Below the pieces are notes generated by a model that made no database searches, was not told the DNA's origin, and was given only the letters and a program-made list of their open reading frames with translations. From CAZBUB01 sp046546355 (GTDB lineage Bacteria > Desulfobacterota > Desulfovibrionia > Desulfovibrionales > Desulfothermaceae), in NCBI GenBank assembly GCA_046546355.1, contig JBKGXZ010000087.1:1-7391 (forward strand): a stretch of DNA of 7,391 nucleotides. Direction: 5' to 3'. The translations under genes were made by a program, and so were the position numbers. Below are positions 1 to 5,087 of this stretch, one piece after another. Each line of letters opens with the position of its first letter. The stretch's first letter is position 1.

Positions 1-90
1 GGCAGTTTTACGGTTTGCAGGAGCTAGGGTCAAGGCAAGCAGGGGCAGTTGACTGGCCTGCTCTCACCTTGGGCACTGCATATCTCATCT

Positions 91-117
91 CAGGCTGTAA
101 GGTTTGACCTCAGCCTG
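91..117. repeat. Dyad overlapping the candidate -35 box
   Basis: CAGGCTG (91-97) is the exact inverse of CAGCCTG (111-117). Inside it, AGGT (100-103) pairs with ACCT (107-110). The result is an 11-bp stem with a 2-nt bulge (98-99) and a 3-nt loop (104-106). Seven T residues follow at 129-135, but 11 nt beyond the stem, which is too far for a canonical intrinsic terminator. It could be an operator over the promoter or a poor terminator for a gene left of the window. Confidence 0.45.
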
Positions 118-130
118 CTGAAAGTATATT
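104..130 (+). promoter_or_regulatory. Possible sigma70-type promoter for the lipoprotein gene
   Basis: TTGACC at 104-109 resembles a -35 box and TATATT at 125-130 a -10 box, each one or two bases from consensus. The spacer is 15 nt, shorter than the preferred 16-18. Transcription would start near 137 and give a leader of about 118 nt before the lipoprotein ATG. The -35 box lies inside a dyad (91-117), so a bound repressor or activator could control it. This is motif matching by eye and remains tentative. Confidence 0.35.
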
Positions 131-222
131 TTTTTGCTGGAGACTGCCACGCTGCTACAGATATCCGAGCTGTCAGGACGCGTCTCCAAGCGGAACCTGG
201 GAACAGCCAACCAGCAAAGCAC

Positions 223-236
223 CTTTGTGCACAAAG
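223..236. repeat. 14-bp perfect palindrome upstream of the lipoprotein start
   Basis: CTTTGTGCACAAAG is fully self-complementary and ends 18 nt before the ATG at 255, just upstream of the ribosome binding site. A further CAAAG at 215-219 can pair with CTTTG at 223-227, so three arms (215-219, 223-227, 232-236) offer mutually exclusive hairpins. This could be a protein-binding operator or a leader RNA switch. No known regulator motif was recognised. Confidence 0.5.
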
Positions 237-254
237 ATCCTAAGGGAAGTCAGC

Positions 255-887
255 ATGCCCAGACAAGCCTGGCTCATCCTTGTATGCTTGACTTTTGTGC
301 TCTTGGGCTGCGGTCCCAAGTATCCCCTGGACATCCCTGAAGAGGAATGGCAGAACATGAGCGCCGAAGAGCGGCTGCAGGCCAGGGAAAAGCAGGCAGA
401 GCTGGACAAGGCAGAGCAGGAGCGCAGGAAAGCCGAGGCTGAGGCCAGGGAGGCGGAGGCCATAGAGTGGCTGCAGGACCAAGAGGCCAGCAGGCAGAAT
501 GCAGAATACGGCGAGAGGCTGCAGTGCGTGCTGGACCCGGCCCAGGCCTACCTGGGAGGCAGCTGGCGGGACATAGAGCCCCTGGCCCTGGACGTGGTCC
601 AGGGCATGATCCTGGAAAAGGAAATCAAGGAGGTCAGGGACGGCTACATCCGGCGCAGGGAAACCATTTACGCAGGCTTTGACGGGCAAACCTTGAGTCT
701 GTGCGAGCGCAAGCAGGATGTGCAGCGCCAAGCCTCAGAGGACTGCCTGCACCTCTTGGGCACCTTCGAGGAATACAGCCAGGGGGTGAACAAAAAGCTC
801 CAGGCCGATAGCTTCCTGCGCGCACGGATACGCTGCGATCTGGGCCCGGGCCAGGACATGCCCTCCAGACTGCGCCTGGAGCGCTGA
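255..887 (+). CDS. Small lipoprotein with charged coiled coil
   Basis: This 210-aa protein has a lipoprotein signal peptide: a short basic N-terminus, a hydrophobic stretch (about residues 5-17) and the lipobox Leu-Leu-Gly-Cys with Cys19 as the lipidated residue. The +2 residue is Gly, not Asp, which predicts outer-membrane sorting. Residues 28-45 carry a PEEEW...MSAEER-type segment seen in other proteobacterial lipoproteins. A Glu/Lys/Ala/Arg-rich stretch, about 39-90, reads as a coiled coil. The C-terminal part has four cysteines (91, 150, 164, 194), enough for two disulfides in the periplasm. ATG 255 is preferred because AGGGAAG lies at 243-249 and the signal peptide begins here. An in-frame TTG at 225 would add ten residues ahead of the signal and sits inside a palindrome. 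I do not recognise the family, so the function is unknown; a periplasmic scaffold or envelope role is a guess. Confidence 0.85.
   Translation: MPRQAWLILVCLTFVLLGCGPKYPLDIPEEEWQNMSAEERLQAREKQAELDKAEQERRKAEAEAREAEAIEWLQDQEASRQNAEYGERLQCVLDPAQAYLGGSWRDIEPLALDVVQGMILEKEIKEVRDGYIRRRETIYAGFDGQTLSLCERKQDVQRQASEDCLHLLGTFEEYSQGVNKKLQADSFLRARIRCDLGPGQDMPSRLRLER
863..881. terminator. Weak hairpin at the lipoprotein 3' end
   Basis: CTCCAG (863-868) and CTGGAG (876-881) form a 6-bp stem with a 7-nt loop just before the lipoprotein stop codon. There is no T tract on either strand, so intrinsic termination is not convincing. Given the 6-nt gap between the two convergent stop codons, transcripts from both sides probably overlap here. 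Confidence 0.2.
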
Positions 888-893
888 TTCCAC

Positions 894-1751
894 TCAGTCC
901 GCGAGGCCCTGCCGAAATGCATCCAGATAGCGCCTTTGGGTCCAGGTGGCGAGCTCCTCCAGCACATTATCCTGGACCCGGATCCATTTCAGCTTCTTGC
1001 TTGCATCGATCCTGCCATAATGGGTGAACTCCAGGCCCAGATCCAGGTCCCTGCCCACGGAATCCCGGATCTGGTACTTGACCCTGGCTTTTAGCCAGTA
1101 CTGCTGCTTCTTGCCGTCAGAGGGCTCCAGCAGGGTGATCCAGATCACCAGCAGGGTGCCCTGCTCCCACTGCAGGCCTAGATCCTTGGATGTCTTGGAA
1201 GGCATCCTGAGCCTCATCCCCCCAGCTGAGATATCCATGATCCGCAAGGAGCCGGAGCGGACATGTTCCAGGTGCAGCCTGGGAGGATACAAGCCGGGCT
1301 TTTGCTCCTGCTGCTTGGGCCGGATAAAGCTGCTCTCCTCCCAGAGATAGAACCCCAGGATATACCGAAAATCAAGCTGGATGCGCATGCTGGCCCGCCT
1401 CTGGCCAATATCCAGCCTGGAGGGCCGCTCCAGGACCAGCTCCACGAAGCCGGATTGGTTCTTGCCCACCCTTTTGATCGAGGCGGAGAAGTTGAAAAAA
1501 GTCTCTTTCTGGCCGCGTTTTCTCTGCAGCAGCCTGAAGTAGCAGGTCACCTCCAGACCCACCCACTGGGAATTGCCCTGCCGCAGGGAGGAGTCTTCCA
1601 GATAGAGATGCTCCTGATCAAAATCCTCCAGGGTGCAGTTCAGGCTGGAGATGCTGGTGGCTTCCTCGGGCATGGAGACAATGAACTTGGAGCGCTGGTC
1701 CTTGGCTGCCTCCAGGCAGGTCTGCAGATTCTGGGGGTCAATCACTTGCAT
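894..1751 (-). CDS. PilZ-domain c-di-GMP receptor protein
   Basis: This is a 285-aa protein with no signal peptide or membrane segment. The N-terminal half (about 1-115) looks like the YcgR-N type of beta domain that precedes PilZ, with phrases such as TCYFRLL and FFNFSASI. The PilZ signature follows: R119-x3-R123 within RRASMR (118-123), then DISAGG at 173-178, which fits the D/N-x-S-x-x-G motif. Together these contact cyclic di-GMP in known PilZ proteins, so binding is likely. DLDLGLEF (235-242) closes the barrel, followed by a C-terminal helix. A long loop of about 45 residues separates the two motifs. ATG 1751 is chosen; AGGAAG lies 15 nt upstream, which is far. TTG 1781 in frame would add ten residues but has no ribosome binding site. 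The gene diverges from the hybrid kinase, and its tail faces the lipoprotein. The output target is unknown; flagellar motor or exopolysaccharide control is typical for the family. Confidence 0.88.
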   Translation of the reverse strand: MQVIDPQNLQTCLEAAKDQRSKFIVSMPEEATSISSLNCTLEDFDQEHLYLEDSSLRQGNSQWVGLEVTCYFRLLQRKRGQKETFFNFSASIKRVGKNQSGFVELVLERPSRLDIGQRRASMRIQLDFRYILGFYLWEESSFIRPKQQEQKPGLYPPRLHLEHVRSGSLRIMDISAGGMRLRMPSKTSKDLGLQWEQGTLLVIWITLLEPSDGKKQQYWLKARVKYQIRDSVGRDLDLGLEFTHYGRIDASKKLKWIRVQDNVLEELATWTQRRYLDAFRQGLAD

Positions 1752-1932
1752 AATGGGCTTTTGGAGCTTCCTGTGTTCCAATGACTAGCTATCTACTAGA
1801 CATCCGCTATCACTTAGCTGATACCAGGAACATCTGCATGTAGCAACCTGATCCGGACTCCAGGGGACGAATATAGTATAGAAGCAGGTCATCGAGAACT
1901 GCGATGAGGCCAAAGAGTGCCAGATATGAGGC

Positions 1933-1971
1933 TTCTGGAGCGTTTATGACCAAGGATCGCTTTGTCCAGAA
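1933..1971. repeat. Imperfect dyad in the divergent spacer
   Basis: TTCTGGA (1933-1939) is the exact inverse of TCCAGAA (1965-1971). The adjoining GCG (1940-1942) pairs with CGC (1958-1960) across a 4-nt bulge (1961-1964), giving a 10-bp stem around a 15-nt loop. It lies near the middle of the divergent spacer, where a regulator could affect both genes. It could also fold in a leader RNA. Confidence 0.4.
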
Positions 1972-2048
1972 ATAGCAGTCAAAACAACAATACTCATGAT
2001 AATTCTTGCTCATCAAAAGGATTGATTTTCTGCAACCAAACAGATACG

Positions 2049-2077
2049 TTGAAACTAGAAACAAAGCTCCAAAAAAT
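2049..2077 (+). promoter_or_regulatory. Weak candidate promoter for the hybrid kinase
   Basis: TTGAAA (2049-2054) lies 17 nt from AAAAAT (2072-2077). The first matches a -35 box at five of six bases, the second a -10 box at four. It would start transcription about 24 nt before ATG 2108. The region is A-rich, so a chance match is quite possible. Confidence 0.25.
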
Positions 2078-2107
2078 GTATCCTTAAACCCTGAGAGAAC
2101 AGTCTGT

Positions 2108-5005
2108 ATGCATGAGCAGACTCAGCAGCTTATTCTGAACGTGGACGACAATCAGGCCGGGCGGCTCTACAGCACACGGGTCCTGCAGAAGGCAGGCTAT
2201 CAGGTCCAGGAGGCAGCCACAGGCCGTGAGGCTTTGGATCTTTGCGCAAAGCTCCAGCCCCACCTGGTGCTTTTGGATGTCAGCCTCCCGGATATGGACG
2301 GTTTCCAGGTCTGCCAGAGCCTGAAGAATGATTCCCAGACAGCGCACATCCCTGTGCTGCACCTTTCAGCCCTCCATGTCCAGAAACAGGACCGTATTAC
2401 CGGCCTGGAGCAAGGTGCCGACGGCTATCTGACCAAGCCCATCTCACCTGAGGAGCTCGTAGCACATATCAAATCCCTGCTCAGGATGAAATTCATGGAA
2501 GGCGAGCTCCTGGAGAGCCAGCGTCAGCTGGCCACCTTAATGGCCAACCTGCCCGGGATAGCCTACAGATGCAAGTTCGACCGCAACTGGACCATGCACT
2601 TTGTCTCCCAAGGCGCCCTGGAGATCACGGGCTACGAGCCAGAGGACTTCCTGGACAATCAGCGCATATGCTATGCCGACCTGATATACTCCTGGGACAA
2701 GGAGCGGATCTGGAACGAAGTCCAGTTCGCAGTGGCCAACTCCAGTCCCTACACCCTGGAATACCGTATCCAGGATGCCGAAGGCCAGGAAAAATGGATC
2801 TGGGAAAAAGGCATGGCAGTGCCCCAAGGCCCAGCCGGGGAACAGTTCCTGGAAGGCTTTATCACGGACATCACCCAGCGCAAACAGTCAGAGCAGCGCT
2901 TGCAGCACATAAACGCCGTACTCAAGGCCATACGCAATGTGAACCAGCTCATAACCCAGGAAAAGGACCAAAAGGAACTTTTGCAGAAAGCCTGCCAGAA
3001 TCTGGTGCAGACCAGGGGCTATTTCAACGCCTGGATCGCCCTGCTGGATGAGCAGCACAATTGCCAGGAGCTGTATCAGGCAGGACTGGAGCAGGACAAG
3101 CATCAGCTGCTTCGCGAGCACATTGAAAATCAAAAACTTCACTGCCTGCAGCCAATCCTGGAGGGCAAAAAGCTCCTGAGCGTCCAGGAGCCCTACCATG
3201 AATGCAAAGCATGCCCCTTAAGCTGCAACTATCTCTCCAGAGCCGGTCTGGCAGGCCGCCTGGAGCACCAGGGCAGATGCTACGGCCTGATCACAGTCTC
3301 CATCCCGGGTGATCTGGCCTTTGACCCTGAAGAGCTGGAACTTTTCCAGGAGTTGGTCGGGGACATATCCTTTGCCCTGCACAACCTGCGGCGAGACGAA
3401 GCATTCCAGCATCAGCTCCAGGAACTGCGCCTGCAGCAGGAGATCATCTCCACGGTCAAGGATGCCATGTCCTTTGTAGACCGGAACTATATCTACCGCA
3501 GCGTGAATCAGGCCTACAGCTGCAAGCTGGGGATAGAGGCCTCCCAGCTAGAGGGCCGCAGCGTGCCCGAGGTCCTGGGCCAGGAGCTGTTTGAGCAGGA
3601 CATAAAACCCAGGATGGACGATTGCCTCCAGGGCAGGGAGGTCCACTTTGAGCAGTGGCTCACCCTCAACAATGGCCAGAGCGTATGCCGGGATGTGCGC
3701 TACTATCCCAGCTATGGCCCTAACGGTGAAGTGCAGGGCATAATCGTCAACTCCAGGGACATCACTGAACATAAGAAACTCCTGCAGCAGCTGCGCCAAA
3801 ACAGGGATCAGGCCAAGGCAGCCAACCAGGCCAAAAGCGAATTCCTGGCCAACATGAGCCATGAGATCCGCACCCCGCTGAACGGGATTTTGGGCATGCT
3901 GCAGCTGCTGCAGGAGACCAGCCTTGAGCTGGAACAAAGGGATTTTCTGCAGGCTGCCCTGAAATCCGGACAAAGGCTGGCCGACCTGCTGGGAGACATC
4001 CTGAACCTTTCCCGTCTGGATGCAGGCCAGGTCAGCCTGCAGCAGGAGAATTTCCAGCTCCGGGATCTCCTGCAGGAGTGCCTGGACCTCTTTCAGCCCT
4101 TGTGCCAGGGTAAGGGGGTGCACATCGAGATCAACCCGGAAGAGCAGCAACTGCCTGGGTTTCTGCTGCTGGGAGACCGGGTCAGACTGCGGCAGATCAT
4201 CTTCAACCTGCTGGGCAACGCAGTTAAATACACTGATCAGGGCCAGATCACAGTCCAAGCCCACCCCCTGCAGGACAATGAGCAGGATGCTGTCCGCCTC
4301 TTCCTGGCAGTGGAGGATACCGGCCAGGGCATTCCCAGAAATAAGCTGCAGGGCATCTTCCACTCCTTTGTGCAGGCAGAAAACTCCTATACCAGACAGC
4401 ACCAGGGAGCCGGCCTGGGCCTGGCCATAGTCAAGCGCCTGGTGCATATGATGCAGGGCCAGATCTGCATGGACAGCGAGGAGGGTCAGGGCACTACCGC
4501 GGTCTGCATGCTGAGGCTGCAGGCAGCTAGGCAAACCCCGGCAGAGAGCCAGGAGCCTGCAGAGCCCGCAGAAGAGACTGCAGAAAAGAGAGTGCTGAAC
4601 ATCCTGCTGGTGGAGGATGATCAGGCCAACCAGCTGGCCATAAGGATGCTGCTCCAGAAGATGGGCCACAGGGTGCATGTGGCAAGGAACGGCCAGGAGG
4701 GCCTGGATATGCTCAAGCACAACGGCTTTGATCTGGTGCTCATGGATATCCAGATGCCGGTCATGGACGGGGTCCAGGCCACAAAGATCATCCGGGAGAT
4801 GGAAAGCGATTATCACAGCCTGGATGACCAGGATTCCGGGAGGCAGGAGCTGCGGCAATCCAGGATCCCTATCATTGCCCTGACTGCTTATGCTGCTGAG
4901 GAAGACAGGAAAAGATTCCTGGCCGCAGGCATGGATGACTACATAGCTAAGCCAGCCTATCTTCGGGAGCTGAAAAACACTATCGAAAGGTGCCTGGAGG
5001 ATTGA
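2108..5005 (+). CDS. Hybrid sensor histidine kinase/response regulator
   Basis: This is a 965-aa cytoplasmic kinase with no membrane segment. Domains in order: receiver 1 (about 7-125; D13, D14, phospho-acceptor D57, S87, K110); PAS 1 with its PAC end (about 138-262, ending near DITQR); a GAF-like domain (about 285-425) with a Cys cluster C366-x2-C369-x3-C373; PAS 2 (about 442-558, ending near RDIT); HisKA with phospho-acceptor H585 in HEIRTPLN; HATPase with N-box N700-N704, G1 box DTGQGIP from D737 and G2 box GAGLGLAI at 767-774; a Pro/Glu/Ala-rich linker (about 800-826); receiver 2 (about 829-965; E836-D838, phospho-acceptor D880, T926, K948). All catalytic residues are present, so it should autophosphorylate and relay to D880. 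The N-terminal receiver could take input from another kinase. No Hpt or partner regulator is nearby, so it looks orphan. ATG 2108 starts right at receiver 1, with a weak GAGAG at 2093-2097. An in-frame TTG at 2006 would add 34 residues outside any domain. Confidence 0.95.
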   Translation: MHEQTQQLILNVDDNQAGRLYSTRVLQKAGYQVQEAATGREALDLCAKLQPHLVLLDVSLPDMDGFQVCQSLKNDSQTAHIPVLHLSALHVQKQDRITGLEQGADGYLTKPISPEELVAHIKSLLRMKFMEGELLESQRQLATLMANLPGIAYRCKFDRNWTMHFVSQGALEITGYEPEDFLDNQRICYADLIYSWDKERIWNEVQFAVANSSPYTLEYRIQDAEGQEKWIWEKGMAVPQGPAGEQFLEGFITDITQRKQSEQRLQHINAVLKAIRNVNQLITQEKDQKELLQKACQNLVQTRGYFNAWIALLDEQHNCQELYQAGLEQDKHQLLREHIENQKLHCLQPILEGKKLLSVQEPYHECKACPLSCNYLSRAGLAGRLEHQGRCYGLITVSIPGDLAFDPEELELFQELVGDISFALHNLRRDEAFQHQLQELRLQQEIISTVKDAMSFVDRNYIYRSVNQAYSCKLGIEASQLEGRSVPEVLGQELFEQDIKPRMDDCLQGREVHFEQWLTLNNGQSVCRDVRYYPSYGPNGEVQGIIVNSRDITEHKKLLQQLRQNRDQAKAANQAKSEFLANMSHEIRTPLNGILGMLQLLQETSLELEQRDFLQAALKSGQRLADLLGDILNLSRLDAGQVSLQQENFQLRDLLQECLDLFQPLCQGKGVHIEINPEEQQLPGFLLLGDRVRLRQIIFNLLGNAVKYTDQGQITVQAHPLQDNEQDAVRLFLAVEDTGQGIPRNKLQGIFHSFVQAENSYTRQHQGAGLGLAIVKRLVHMMQGQICMDSEEGQGTTAVCMLRLQAARQTPAESQEPAEPAEETAEKRVLNILLVEDDQANQLAIRMLLQKMGHRVHVARNGQEGLDMLKHNGFDLVLMDIQMPVMDGVQATKIIREMESDYHSLDDQDSGRQELRQSRIPIIALTAYAAEEDRKRFLAAGMDDYIAKPAYLRELKNTIERCLED

Positions 5006-5011
5006 GGGGGG

Positions 5012-5035
5012 AGGCAGGCAGGGCGTAAGCTGCCT
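5012..5035. terminator. Possible weak terminator between convergent genes
   Basis: AGGCAG (5016-5021, with a second copy at 5012-5017) can pair with CTGCCT (5030-5035), leaving an 8-nt loop in the closer pairing. The sequence after it (TCTTGCCCCTTTCC) is pyrimidine-rich but not a proper T tract. It sits 10 nt after the kinase stop, where a terminator is expected. Efficiency on either strand is doubtful. Confidence 0.3.
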
Positions 5036-5087
5036 TCTTGCCCCTTTCCCTGTCCATGATCAGGATCCTCAACCTCCCCTGCCTGCC
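5013..5087. repeat. 11-bp inverted repeat around the convergent gap
   Basis: GGCAGGCAGGG (5013-5023) is the exact inverse of CCCTGCCTGCC (5077-5087), with 53 nt between. The right arm lies inside the last codons of the glycosyltransferase gene, encoding Ala-Gly-Arg-Gly. The left arm overlaps the short hairpin at 5012-5035, so two foldings compete. It may help end convergent transcription, or may be chance in a G/C-rich stretch. Confidence 0.4.

Larger units (their letters stand above)
1752..2107. other. Divergent intergenic region with possible control sites
   Basis: This 356-nt spacer lies between the PilZ start and the kinase start and looks AT-richer than the genes. It holds a TATACT box (1875-1880, minus strand) that could serve PilZ, though no good -35 box was found. 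It also holds a dyad at 1933-1971, a short dyad TATCA/TGATA at 1808-1823 and a repeated GCTATC (1788-1793 and 1806-1811). A minus-strand open frame at 1810-2064 begins with TTG, lacks a ribosome binding site and encodes nothing recognisable, so I do not call it a gene. Confidence 0.6.

Noticed and set aside
91..135. Intrinsic terminator reading of the dyad plus T7 run
   Set aside because: The T run starts 11 nt after the stem, while canonical terminators have it directly adjacent. Kept as a dyad only.
1263..1784. Plus-strand open frame opposite the PilZ gene
   Set aside because: It mirrors the PilZ coding sequence and shows no motif. The minus strand has the R-x3-R and DISAGG signatures.
1908..1923. 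Sigma54-like TGGCAC...TTGGCC on the minus strand upstream of PilZ
   Set aside because: The -24 half fits, but the distance from GG to GC is off by one base and the TTGC box is imperfect. Sigma54 promoters need strict spacing.
1810..2064. Minus-strand 84-codon open frame in the divergent spacer
   Set aside because: It starts with TTG, lacks a ribosome binding site, has an unconvincing Cys/Tyr-rich composition and would overlap the regulatory region of both neighbours.
2006..2107. N-terminal extension of the kinase from TTG 2006
   Set aside because: The added 34 residues precede receiver 1, match nothing, and lie in AT-rich sequence that looks like a promoter region.
3548..4858. Long minus-strand open frame (436 codons) inside the hybrid kinase gene
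   Set aside because: It is antisense to HisKA, HATPase and receiver 2, whose motifs are complete on the plus strand. Its translation is rich in His, Leu and Gln without any motif, as expected from the mirror of CTG/CAG-rich codons.
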